A stretch of 64,000 bases of DNA from Deferribacteres bacterium (GTDB lineage Bacteria; Zhuqueibacterota; Zhuqueibacteria; Zhuqueibacterales; Geothermadaptataceae), in NCBI GenBank assembly GCA_020633675.1, contig JACKDE010000005.1, forward strand, positions 1-64,000, read 5' to 3'. A program made the position numbers and the translations under genes. Below are positions 7,009-15,839 of the stretch, in pieces. The first letter of the stretch is position 1. The number at the start of each line of letters is the position of its first letter. The notes under the pieces are model-generated. The model saw only the letters and a list, made by a program, of their open reading frames with translations. It did not search any database and was not told the origin of the DNA.

Positions 7009-8133
7009 CTACAGTCGGCTGAACAGTTTGCCCGGCATTTGACGCACGAGTCCGGAAAATTCAAGTTGGAGCAATACACCCAGCAACTCAGCGGTCGACA
7101 TCCCGACTTCGGCCGCCAGTTGATCAATATGAATTGGCTGCTCAGTCAAGGCGACAAAAACACGCTTTTCCCTCGCATCCAGTTTCGCCGTATCGGCAGC
7201 CATCATGGTCTGTCGACTGAAAAGCCTGCCTTGCACGGAAACTTCCTCTAAAATATCATCAATGCTGAACACTAACTTTGCGCCTTCCTTGATCAACTCG
7301 TGCGGTCCCTGACTCAGTGGTGAAAAAATGCTGCCCGGGATTGCGAATACTTCACGATTTTGCTCAAGCGCAAGATTTGCAGTAATAAGCGCACCGCTTT
7401 TTGTTCTTGCTTCAACGATGATGGTGCCGAGCGAAAGCCCGCTGATGATTCGATTTCGGCGTGGAAAATTCATTGCATCCGGCTTGGTCCCCATGGGAAA
7501 TTCGCTGATAAACACGCCTTGTGAAGGAAGTGCCTGGGCCAGCTTTTTATTTTCCGGTGGATAAATGACATCCAGCCCGCATCCGACCACCGCAGCGGTC
7601 AATCCGCCGCGCTTGATGGTGACAGCATGCACAATTGTGTCAATACCCCGCGCAAATCCACTTACTGTAACAAAATTTTTTGCCACCAAATCAGCGACCA
7701 GCTTTTCCGCTACCTGTTTGCCATATTCCGATGGACTGCGTGTTCCGACTATCGCCAGCGCAGGATTCTCCAGAATGCTCAGATCGCCTTTGACAAACAA
7801 AAAAACTGGTGGATCATCGATCTTCTTCAGTAGCGCCGGATAGCGGGCATCCCATAAAGAAATAATTTGCACACCCGCTGATCGACATTGAGCAATTTGA
7901 GTTGTTCCAAAATCAAGCGATTTGATGTGCTGAAGTTCACTGATAATCGATGAGCCGATCTGCGGCATGCGGTGCAATTGTTTTGGTGAAGCTTCCAGGA
8001 TTCCTGAAGGCGAGCCAAAGGCATGTATGAGCTTTCTGATTTTCATCGGACCAATGCCGCGGGCCTTGGTCAAATTCAGCAAAAGAGACAACTCATCCGG
8101 CTGCAGAGTCCAGGCATTATCAGCCACAGGCAA
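7009..8133 (-). CDS. dprA: DNA-processing protein DprA
   Basis: Loads RecA on incoming single-stranded DNA in natural transformation. The 374-residue protein has an N-terminal helix-hairpin-helix part (RGIGPMKIRKLIHAFGS, residues 25-41), a central Rossmann-like domain with AIVGTRSPSEYG and SGFARGIDTIVH, PRRNRIISGLS near residue 225, and a C-terminal winged-helix (DQLAAEVGMSTAELLGVLLQ). Translation seems to start at a TTG with GGGGGA 4 bases before it; a GTG two codons later is possible. It lies 18 bases behind obgE, so the two are probably one unit. A comEA gene near 34.5 kb supports, but does not prove, competence. Confidence 0.95.
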   Translation of the reverse strand: MPVADNAWTLQPDELSLLLNLTKARGIGPMKIRKLIHAFGSPSGILEASPKQLHRMPQIGSSIISELQHIKSLDFGTTQIAQCRSAGVQIISLWDARYPALLKKIDDPPVFLFVKGDLSILENPALAIVGTRSPSEYGKQVAEKLVADLVAKNFVTVSGFARGIDTIVHAVTIKRGGLTAAVVGCGLDVIYPPENKKLAQALPSQGVFISEFPMGTKPDAMNFPRRNRIISGLSLGTIIVEARTKSGALITANLALEQNREVFAIPGSIFSPLSQGPHELIKEGAKLVFSIDDILEEVSVQGRLFSRQTMMAADTAKLDAREKRVFVALTEQPIHIDQLAAEVGMSTAELLGVLLQLEFSGLVRQMPGKLFSRL

Positions 8134-8151
8134 ATCCCCCAGTAGATCTAT

Positions 8152-9138
8152 TTATTTTGATTCAGCTTGAAGTGCTCGCCAAATTGTATCCAGCACGCGC
8201 TCCACGCCATCTCCAGTCACCGCGGAAAGTTGGTGAACGGCAATACTCTCAAATTCGCGCATCACTGCTGCATGGCTATTCTGATCAACCACATCAATTT
8301 TGTTCAGGCAAACGATGCGTGGCTTTTGCAGCAAAGATAAATCGTGCGATTCAAGCTCGCTAATCAACGTTTGAAAATCCTGCCATGGCGTCTCCGATGC
8401 CATATCGACCAGAAAAACCAGCACTTTTGTACGTTCGATATGACGCAAAAACTCAAGCCCCAAGCCCTTACCTTCGTGTGCGCCTTCAATCAAACCGGGA
8501 ATATCAGCAATCACAAAAGCGCCAGCATCTTTGTAATGCACTACACCGAGATTTGGCTGCAGGGTGGTAAAGGGATAATCTGCGACCTTCGGACGGGCAT
8601 TGGAAAGCCGCGACAAGAGCGTCGATTTACCTGCGTTTGGTAGGCCGACCAGGCCGACATCGGCAATCAACTTAAGCTCAAGCAGAATGTGCATCTCCTG
8701 CCCGAGCTGGCCTTGCTCCCACTCGCGTGGCGCCTGGTGGGTTGCAGTTGCGAACCGGGCATTGCCACGCCCACCTTTGCCACCCTTCGCGACGACCAGG
8801 CGATCCTGGTCAGTGGTAATTTCACCAATCAGTTCGCCGGTCTCATCGCTATACAGCTGGGTACCGGCAGGAACTTTGATTTCTACATCGCGGCCATTTT
8901 TGCCGCTTTTATTTGCGCCCTTGCCATGCTCGCCGCGCTGTGCCCGAATGTGCTTGCGACGTGTAAAGTCATACAAACTGCGCATGTGCGGATCGCATAT
9001 AAAGATGACACTGCCGCCATCGCCACCGTCGCCGCCATCCGGGCCACCTTTGGGCATATATTTTTCGCGCCGGAAGCTCACGCAGCCGCTGCCACCGTGT
9101 CCTGAGGCGATCCAGATTTTTGCTTGATCTACAAACAT
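8152..9138 (-). CDS. obgE: Obg-family GTPase (ribosome assembly)
   Basis: 328 residues. The glycine-rich Obg fold (GHGGSGCVSFRREKYMP, GGPDGGDGGDGG) occupies residues 1-157. The GTPase domain follows, with P-loop GLPNAGKSTLLSR, switch DYPFTTLQPNLG, DIPGLIEGAHEGKG, and NKID and SAVTGDG as base-recognition motifs. The protein ends after the G domain, so the C-terminal OCT domain of some relatives is absent, as in E. coli-length proteins. It acts on the 50S subunit. It lies directly upstream of dprA on the same strand. Confidence 0.97.
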   Translation of the reverse strand: MFVDQAKIWIASGHGGSGCVSFRREKYMPKGGPDGGDGGDGGSVIFICDPHMRSLYDFTRRKHIRAQRGEHGKGANKSGKNGRDVEIKVPAGTQLYSDETGELIGEITTDQDRLVVAKGGKGGRGNARFATATHQAPREWEQGQLGQEMHILLELKLIADVGLVGLPNAGKSTLLSRLSNARPKVADYPFTTLQPNLGVVHYKDAGAFVIADIPGLIEGAHEGKGLGLEFLRHIERTKVLVFLVDMASETPWQDFQTLISELESHDLSLLQKPRIVCLNKIDVVDQNSHAAVMREFESIAVHQLSAVTGDGVERVLDTIWRALQAESK

Positions 9139-9265
9139 ATTGATTTTTAAGTACGTTAATTGCTATTAACCGGGCCGCATCACCTGTTTCGTGGAGAAAA
9201 TAGCACATTCATGCCTTCGATCACAAGTGTTGCGCTACCAACGCGTCAGTCCTGTATTGGATTGC

Positions 9266-9296
9266 AAAAAAAAAGCAGGGACAACGCCCTGCTTTT
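9266..9296 (-). terminator. Rho-independent terminator after icd
   Basis: On the minus strand GCAGGGC-GTTGT-CCCTGC is followed by a run of nine T, about 20 bases after the icd stop codon. Confidence 0.85.
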
Positions 9297-9315
9297 GTAG
9301 AAGCGGTTTTTCAAC

Positions 9316-10557
9316 CTACATATTTTCAACAATCGCTTCAGCAAACTGCGAGCATTTCAACAGGGTGGCGCCAGTCATTTGGCGTTCGAGATCGTAGGTC
9401 ACACGCTTTTGCTGAATGGCCTTAGCGATACCATTTTCGACAAGTTTGGCCGCCTCATTCCAGCCGAGATATTCTAACATCAACACTCCGGAAAGAATCA
9501 GTGAACCAGGATTAACTTTATCTTGTCCGGCATATTTGGGAGCCGTGCCATGAGTTGCTTCAAACAAACCAACGTAGTCACCGATATTGGCCCCAGGAGC
9601 CATTCCAAGACCGCCAACCTGCGCTGCACATGCATCCGAGAGATAATCACCGTTCAGGTTAGAGGTTGCGATCACATCATATTCGTTGGTGCGGGTCAAA
9701 ATCTGCTGGAACATGTTATCCGCAATGCGATCTTTAATGACAATTTTGCCTTCCGGCTGCTTGCCATCATATTTGCTCCAAAGCTCATCTTCGGTAATGG
9801 TTTGATCACCAAATTCTTTTTTCGCCAGTTCATAGCCCCACTCCTTGAATGCACCCTCGGTGAATTTCATGATGTTGCCCTTGTGCACCAGTGTGACACT
9901 GTCCCGGCCCTGCGCGATGGCATATTCGATCGCTTTGCGCACCAGACGATTGGTACCGGTAACGCTGATCGGCTTGATACCGATGCCAGAGTCCGTCCGG
10001 ATGCCTTTATTGTACTTGCTGTTGATGAATTCGATGATCTCTTGCGCTTCTGCGCTGCCCTGTTTCCATTCAACACCGGAGTAAACGTCCTCGGTATTTT
10101 CACGAAAAATCACAACATCCATCTTTTCAGGATTGGTCACAGGTGCAGGCACACCGGTATAGTATTTGACCGGGCGCACGCAAGCGTAGAGATCGAGCAC
10201 CTGGCGCAGTGTAACATTCAGGCTGCGAAAACCGCCGCCAACCGGGGTGGTCAAAGGCCCCTTAATCGCTACGATGAAATGGCGAATTGCGGCAAACGTG
10301 TCTTCAGGAAGCCATTCATTGTAAAGTTCATTGGCTTTTTCGCCTGCATAAATTTCCATCCAGGAAATTTTCTTTTTGCCCGAATAAGCCTTTTCGACCG
10401 AAGCATCGAGAACGCGCTGAGTTGCACGCCAGATATCAACGCCGATGCCATCACCTTCAATAAACGGGATAATTGGGCGATCTGGCACGTTCAACTTGTT
10501 ACCGTCAACCGTGATACGCTCGCCCTCATTGGGAACTGTTAGCTTTGCGAAATCCAT
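9316..10557 (-). CDS. icd: Isocitrate dehydrogenase (NADP+)
   Basis: Oxidises isocitrate to 2-oxoglutarate and CO2 in the citric acid cycle, making NADPH. The 413-residue protein is of the E. coli type. GGGFRSLNVTLRQ carries the substrate-binding serine that IDH kinase modifies in enteric bacteria. VIFRENTEDVYSGVEW is the family signature. ATHGTAPKYAGQDKVNPGS has the Lys-Tyr pair, and TYDLERQM the Tyr/Arg pair, that select NADP over NAD. GGAGG lies 4 bases before the ATG, and a strong terminator follows, so it is a single-gene unit. No IDH kinase gene is seen here. Confidence 0.97.
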   Translation of the reverse strand: MDFAKLTVPNEGERITVDGNKLNVPDRPIIPFIEGDGIGVDIWRATQRVLDASVEKAYSGKKKISWMEIYAGEKANELYNEWLPEDTFAAIRHFIVAIKGPLTTPVGGGFRSLNVTLRQVLDLYACVRPVKYYTGVPAPVTNPEKMDVVIFRENTEDVYSGVEWKQGSAEAQEIIEFINSKYNKGIRTDSGIGIKPISVTGTNRLVRKAIEYAIAQGRDSVTLVHKGNIMKFTEGAFKEWGYELAKKEFGDQTITEDELWSKYDGKQPEGKIVIKDRIADNMFQQILTRTNEYDVIATSNLNGDYLSDACAAQVGGLGMAPGANIGDYVGLFEATHGTAPKYAGQDKVNPGSLILSGVLMLEYLGWNEAAKLVENGIAKAIQQKRVTYDLERQMTGATLLKCSQFAEAIVENM

Positions 10558-10694
10558 CCATTATCCTCCAGAGTATTCCTTTTATTAGTCATAAAAATGA
10601 TGAATTGAGGCTACGTTTCTAATGAAATCTGGGATAGCTTTTGATTGAGGATAATTAAAGGCGGGAATCAGGCCAGACACTTACAGGTCATTCA

Positions 10695-11390
10695 TTACCT
10701 TGTCGCTCTTTGCCGATAGAAACGAATACGCCTTTCTTTCGAATCCAATCTCAACTTCTTCAGCAAGCGCCGCAGCTCAAAAAAGCCAAGATTCACCTGT
10801 CCATAATTGGGCGAATTCAGCATTTTTTTCAATTTGAACGTGCCTGCCTGCGGGTTGCTGACAACAGCAGCCTTTACTTTGTCTTCAATCGTGTTCTGAG
10901 AAAACGACGACACCCGATCTGCTGTCGATGTTTTTGGCCGCTCAGTCACAACCGATTCGCGACCACCCGAAACGAACTCGGGTTCTTTGGCTTCGTTGCG
11001 AGATTCAGCCGGTTTTTCAGGAAGCGACACGCCGCCACGATCGAAATCGCGTACAGCTTCATCCAGTGTATCAAATGCCTTCAGAATATAGTGGAATTCC
11101 AAAAGCTCGAAGACTTCGTATACATCAGGAATCATCCGGACGAGCTTCAAGTCGCCACCCCGTTCCCGGATGCCTTTAATCTCGCTAATGAAGATACCCC
11201 AGCCAGCGCTGCTGATATAATCAACGTTTCCCAAATCGATGATGATTTTGTAAATCCCGGATTTCAGCAGGGAATCGAGAGAATGTTCCAATTCTGCAGA
11301 TGTAGTGGTGTCGATATAGCCGCCAACCTTGATAACAGCTATGTTGTTATTCACTCCTGCGCGTTCCACAGACACCTGAATACCTTCCAT
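10695..11390 (-). CDS. STAS-domain anti-sigma-antagonist-like protein with C-terminal helix-turn-helix-like domain
   Basis: 231 residues. Residues 1-110 are a STAS domain of the SpoIIAA/RsbV type: VIKVGGYIDTTTSAELEHSL and IDLGNVDYISSAGWGIFISE, with Ser61 aligned to the serine that RsbW-like kinases phosphorylate. A charged linker (about 115-165) leads to a domain at 166-225 (TIEDKVKAAVVSNP, FKLKKMLNSPNYGQVNLG). That domain resembles residues 728-790 of the neighbouring kinase/phosphatase protein and looks like a winged or transposase-type DNA-binding fold. It has AGGAG before the ATG and lies 81 bases downstream of the phosphatase gene. Expected role: the phospho-switched partner of that protein. 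STAS proteins usually lack such a C-terminal domain. Confidence 0.85.
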   Translation of the reverse strand: MEGIQVSVERAGVNNNIAVIKVGGYIDTTTSAELEHSLDSLLKSGIYKIIIDLGNVDYISSAGWGIFISEIKGIRERGGDLKLVRMIPDVYEVFELLEFHYILKAFDTLDEAVRDFDRGGVSLPEKPAESRNEAKEPEFVSGGRESVVTERPKTSTADRVSSFSQNTIEDKVKAAVVSNPQAGTFKLKKMLNSPNYGQVNLGFFELRRLLKKLRLDSKERRIRFYRQRATR

Positions 11391-11471
11391 GGTTGACTCC
11401 TAATTGATATGATGTTCGTAATGGCATCGAATATAATAGACCTATTATTTAAAGTCAATGGAAACTGACAA

Positions 11472-14400
11472 TTATTTACTGATAACCTGCCCCTCATCCA
11501 GAAGTTCAAAAGCCTTTTGAATCTTCCTCTTGATGTCCGATCGAGCAGGGTCAAGGCGAATAACATTTTCCCATTCTTCGATGGCTTTATCCAACCGCCC
11601 CTGATTCGCATATATCACACCCATATTTTCATGTGCTGTGGCATCTTTGGGATCAAGCTCCAGCACCCGGTGATAGGCGGCTGTGGCTTTTTCGTACAAA
11701 TCCTTACGAAAATAAGCGTTGCCAAGCACGCTATGCGCTTCCTTGAAATCCGGGTATTGTGAGATCGCTTTTTCAAACTGCGAAATAGCACGATCGTATT
11801 CATGATTTTTATAGTATCGCAAGCCAGCAATCAGCAATTCCTCTTGCTCATCGTCCGACATACTGTTTCGTTTTTCCGGTTTTTCCTGAATATCAGAAAT
11901 TTCTGCTCTCTCATAGGTCTGTTCATCCGGCGCTTCCAGTCGATTGGTATCGCTCTCATCCTGCTCGTGTTTTTCGAGTTGCACGGGCGGCTCCGTGCTG
12001 CGATAATGCTGCATTTCTACCTCCACTCCTGCCGAGCGCCCCGCCCTTGTGGAGTGCAACTTGCGAGGTTTAAGGGCCTGAAAATCAAAACCGGGCAACG
12101 GTTTGCTGACTTTCTCAACCCGAATCGGAGAGCTGCTTTGTGCAGATTTTGCGCGCATCAGATTCGTTGTCAAAATTTCAATCGTATCGTCACCGAGAAC
12201 GGGCAAATCTGTGCTATTAAATTCTGCCGCTTCCCGCAAGACTTGTGCTAACTGTTCTTCATCTTCGTCCTCATCTTCTTCAATTTCGTCTTGCTCATCC
12301 GCCGCATCTTCTTCGACTTCCTCTTCGCGGTCTGTTGTTGCGCTCACTTCGATAAAAACATTGTAGTCGTCATCTTCCTCTTCCCGTTCAAAATCTTCAG
12401 CGTCCAACACCGGATACGCCTGTTCATCTTCACTTTCGTCTTCATCTGAAGCGATATATTCCACTTCACTTTCTTTAATTTCATCTTTCTGGACAGCATC
12501 TGCCTCTGTGGCTTCAATTTGCACTTCTTCAAAAGCATGCTCATCTTCGGGCATCTCAGCAATTACTTCCGCGTCTTTAGGCTCTGGCTCTTCGGATTCC
12601 GTTTCTTCATTCAGCGATTGTTCTGCTGTTGATTTTTCTGTTTCTGCCTCACTCTCCTGCGTTGTTTCTACTGGCAGTTCCTCAGGTTCCGGCTCGTTTT
12701 CTTCAGATTCTTTCTCGGATGCCGGTTCAGCGACGACCTCATCCGCCGGTTCCTGTGTTTCGGCTTCTTCAACAACGACATTGGATGATTCATCTTCAAA
12801 GCTGTTGGTGATCTCCATTTTCAGCAAATCTTCAAAAGCGGTAAATGCGAAATCATCTTCCACCTGTCCGTGCTGTACCGGAGATGCTGAGCTAACCAGA
12901 TTATCATTTTCATCAGCATCGCTGCTCGCCTCATCGCGCTTTTTGCCAACTCCGGTGCTGCTGCTGCCGTGCAGGGTCTCCTCCACCTGCTTCCGGGTCA
13001 TCCCTTCAAAATCGAATTCATGCGTTGCGTCTTTGCCTGCGAGTATGTGCTGGATATCGCCGCTGTCAAGCGCAGGGGATTCACTTTTTTCCGGTTCAGT
13101 TGATGTGGCTTTTGGCGGCTTATTGGCATGTTTCTCAAGAAACTCGCGCATGATGTCATCTTCGGGATCCGGCTTTTTGCTGGCCATCTGGCCGGCCGAA
13201 GTATTGACAACTTCGAGATCAACACTTGTATCTTCAAGTCCTCTGAAACGCTTTTTAATTTCAATCGGTGGCCTGGTAGCATCCGGCTTTGCTTCCTGGC
13301 TCTTCCTGGAAGCAGGTTCCACCGGTCGTGGAGCAGTGCGATGCGATTTTTCCGGTTCATTACGGTCGATAATGACGCGGCCATCGAGTGTAAGCATTGG
13401 TGTGCCGGGTTGCTTCATTCGGCGCTTGCTGCGGTCGCCACGAGTGACAAATGCCTCACGCAATTGTCGCGTATTCAAGCGGCTGCGCACCAACTCATCG
13501 TATATTTTATTCTCGCCGATTTGCGTCATGCCATATTTTTCGGTATTCAGCTCTTCTGAAATACGTTTGGCGCCAAACTCGGGGTGATTGCGAATAATGT
13601 CAAAGATCTTGGTTTTATCTTCTATGCTAATATGTTTTGCTTCGACAGAAACATCTTCATCGACCTCGAAATTTTCGATGCCGTGCTCTTCAAACTGCTT
13701 TTTGTATTTGTTGTAGTAAGCATAAGTGGTGATGCCGGATTCTTCGCAGGCATCGCGAATATTTTTGCCTTCAAGGATTGCTTTATGTGCCAGTTTGGCG
13801 CGGCGCAGCTCTTCTTTCTCCTGAGTTGTTCTTTCCTTGATCGAAACCAGCGTAATATCGTCGTATTGCACGGCGCCTTCAGTAAACGACTCGATTTCGA
13901 GTTGCAATTTCTCAACAAAAGGTTTTACCCGCAGAAGCCCATGTTCGCGAATCGATTTTAGAAATCTTTCTTCGCCGAAAAGATCGCGCGAACCATTCAT
14001 CGCTTCAGTAATACCATCGGTGTATAAAATCAAAATATCATCTTCTGCAAGCTGGATGGTATCCGACTCGATAGAACTCCGGAATAAGTCCGTTTCAGCA
14101 AGCTGGATGCCAATCGGAAATCCTTTCGGATTGAGATAGTAGGTCTTTTGAACTGATGGTCTGTAGAGAATCATCGGATTGTGGCCAGCACTGGCGTAAT
14201 TGAGACGGCGTCTCTTCGAGTCGATGATGACATAAAAAATTGTCACGAACATGCCTTTTTTCATGTCATTGACGACGAAATCGTTGACGCGTGCCAGCAC
14301 CTCTGCCGCGTCTCGCATACCGCGCGCTTCTGTACGTAACGCGGTGCGAATCATGGTCATCACCAGTGAGCCCGGCACACCTTTTCCCGACACATCAGCC

Positions 14401-15815
14401 ACCACAATGCCCAGCGTGTCTTTGTCGACCTCGACGAAATCGTAGTAGTCACCGCCCACTTCTTTCGCCGCCTGATAAAGTGAAGAAATTTCATAGCCTT
14501 CCAGCTCAGGAAAATCCGTTGGCAGCAGCGTTTGCTGAATTTCCTGCGCAACCTGCATTTCTTTTTGCAGTTGTTCCTGCTCGACCAAATTTTTCTGCGA
14601 TTGCCGGAATTTGGTGGTGATTTCGCTAAAGGCCTTGGCGATCTCGCCGATTTCCGTCGAAGAGTCGATATCCATTTCATCTTCAACCTCATCGCCATGG
14701 TCGAGCGCACGAATCCAGTCCCCCAGCTTTTTGAACGGATTGAGCAGGACATAAATGAGGACAATGGTGCCCAGATAACTTGAAAGCAGTATAAACAAAG
14801 CAAGCCGGGCTTCTTCCCAGCGCTTTTCAGATACAGCATCATCAACGTGCGACTTCAATCTACGGATGTGAAGCTCGCCTTTTTTTGCCCCTTTATCCCG
14901 ATCCATCAGGGTCGATATGTATTCGAACACATCGGTTTCCTGACCACTTCGGTCGCTTATGCGCGCCTTGTAAATTTTTTCTTGTATTTTTTCGCTTTTT
15001 TCGGGGGGAACAAACTTATTGAGCCACTTGCTGTCGTCATCATTGCCACGCAAATTGCCCTGCACAATGCCATCATTATCCAGTATGATAATCTCGTAAA
15101 TGCGATTACCATACTCCTGCTTGATTTTGGTGACCAGCCCTTGTGTATCGCGTAAATCGTACGGAATCGTCGGCTCATTCACCACCAGGCTGTCGATGTG
15201 CTCGCCAAACGAATAGAGGTCATCATACACGACCTGACGAATGGTGGTTCCGGCGCGAAGATAAAAGTAAAAATATCCGGCACAGATCGCGGAGGTAATG
15301 ATCGCCGCGGTCCAGATAAAGTATTTGGCTTTCAGCGTCAGCGGAATATTGGCGACTTTGCTCGGCAACCGCTTGATTCGGCGGTCGGGATCGAGGTATT
15401 TTGTCAGGCGAAGTTCGTTGCCCTCTTCCGTTTTACGATAGTCGATTTCATCCATCAACTTGCGGATAATGAAAATACCAAGTCCGCCTTTTTTGCCGAT
15501 ATCGACGTAGCGCTTCAAATCCGGATTTTTGACAAAACGCGGATCGAAATATTTGCCCTGATCGATGAGGCTTACCGTAATGCTCGCCTTGCGAACGATC
15601 ACGCGCAGCAGAATAAAGCCAGGCTCATCAAATTCACGATAGGCATGACGAATCACATTTGAGCCAGCTTCATCAATGCTGAGCTTAAATGCATTGATGA
15701 CTTTGTCGCTCAAACCATGCTTTCGGCCGATCCGGGTGACAAAATCGCGCAATTCCCCCAAATAATCAAAATGGGCCGGGACTTTAAGTTGTTCCTTGAC
15801 GGTGTTTTTAAACAA
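11472..15815 (-). CDS. Fusion of RsbW-like kinase, membrane sensor, SpoIIE phosphatase, two HTH domains, acidic region and TPRs
   Basis: 1,447 residues from a TTG with GGGA upstream. Residues 1-140 are an RsbW/HATPase anti-sigma kinase (N-box SIDEAGSNVIRHAY, G-box GKKGGLGIFII). Membrane helices at about 162-186 and 338-358 enclose a 150-residue external segment. A HAMP-like linker follows to about 412, then coiled coil. A PP2C/SpoIIE domain at 440-660 has metal aspartates in GGDYYDF (Asp456), VVADVSGKG (Asp474), LYTDGITEA (Asp600) and YDDITLV. At 665-712 lies a transposase OrfA-type HTH (EGKNIRDACEESGITTYAYY), and at 728-790 an integrase-type HTH (FGAKRISEELN, LNTRQLREAF). Residues about 800-1310 are highly acidic and low-complexity, and TPRs occupy about 1330-1447. 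It therefore carries opposite activities, kinase and phosphatase, for a STAS partner that is encoded next door. It follows the PorV-like gene by 24 bases. Confidence 0.88.
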   Translation of the reverse strand: MFKNTVKEQLKVPAHFDYLGELRDFVTRIGRKHGLSDKVINAFKLSIDEAGSNVIRHAYREFDEPGFILLRVIVRKASITVSLIDQGKYFDPRFVKNPDLKRYVDIGKKGGLGIFIIRKLMDEIDYRKTEEGNELRLTKYLDPDRRIKRLPSKVANIPLTLKAKYFIWTAAIITSAICAGYFYFYLRAGTTIRQVVYDDLYSFGEHIDSLVVNEPTIPYDLRDTQGLVTKIKQEYGNRIYEIIILDNDGIVQGNLRGNDDDSKWLNKFVPPEKSEKIQEKIYKARISDRSGQETDVFEYISTLMDRDKGAKKGELHIRRLKSHVDDAVSEKRWEEARLALFILLSSYLGTIVLIYVLLNPFKKLGDWIRALDHGDEVEDEMDIDSSTEIGEIAKAFSEITTKFRQSQKNLVEQEQLQKEMQVAQEIQQTLLPTDFPELEGYEISSLYQAAKEVGGDYYDFVEVDKDTLGIVVADVSGKGVPGSLVMTMIRTALRTEARGMRDAAEVLARVNDFVVNDMKKGMFVTIFYVIIDSKRRRLNYASAGHNPMILYRPSVQKTYYLNPKGFPIGIQLAETDLFRSSIESDTIQLAEDDILILYTDGITEAMNGSRDLFGEERFLKSIREHGLLRVKPFVEKLQLEIESFTEGAVQYDDITLVSIKERTTQEKEELRRAKLAHKAILEGKNIRDACEESGITTYAYYNKYKKQFEEHGIENFEVDEDVSVEAKHISIEDKTKIFDIIRNHPEFGAKRISEELNTEKYGMTQIGENKIYDELVRSRLNTRQLREAFVTRGDRSKRRMKQPGTPMLTLDGRVIIDRNEPEKSHRTAPRPVEPASRKSQEAKPDATRPPIEIKKRFRGLEDTSVDLEVVNTSAGQMASKKPDPEDDIMREFLEKHANKPPKATSTEPEKSESPALDSGDIQHILAGKDATHEFDFEGMTRKQVEETLHGSSSTGVGKKRDEASSDADENDNLVSSASPVQHGQVEDDFAFTAFEDLLKMEITNSFEDESSNVVVEEAETQEPADEVVAEPASEKESEENEPEPEELPVETTQESEAETEKSTAEQSLNEETESEEPEPKDAEVIAEMPEDEHAFEEVQIEATEADAVQKDEIKESEVEYIASDEDESEDEQAYPVLDAEDFEREEEDDDYNVFIEVSATTDREEEVEEDAADEQDEIEEDEDEDEEQLAQVLREAAEFNSTDLPVLGDDTIEILTTNLMRAKSAQSSSPIRVEKVSKPLPGFDFQALKPRKLHSTRAGRSAGVEVEMQHYRSTEPPVQLEKHEQDESDTNRLEAPDEQTYERAEISDIQEKPEKRNSMSDDEQEELLIAGLRYYKNHEYDRAISQFEKAISQYPDFKEAHSVLGNAYFRKDLYEKATAAYHRVLELDPKDATAHENMGVIYANQGRLDKAIEEWENVIRLDPARSDIKRKIQKAFELLDEGQVISK

Positions 15816-15839
15816 GCTGAGATTCCCGTTGTTTACGCA

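Noticed and set aside
9523..10542. 339-codon plus-strand frame opposite icd
   Set aside because: icd is certain on the minus strand and the frame has no family resemblance.
12508..13587. 359-codon plus-strand open frame, Ser-rich
   Set aside because: It is the antisense of the acidic Glu/Asp-coding tract of the fusion gene; poly-Ser is the expected shadow of GAA/GAT codons.
11472..15815. Possibility that the fusion gene is several genes misjoined
   Set aside because: The frame is open throughout 4.3 kb without internal stops, and the domains follow each other with linkers; a sequencing frameshift would have introduced stops.
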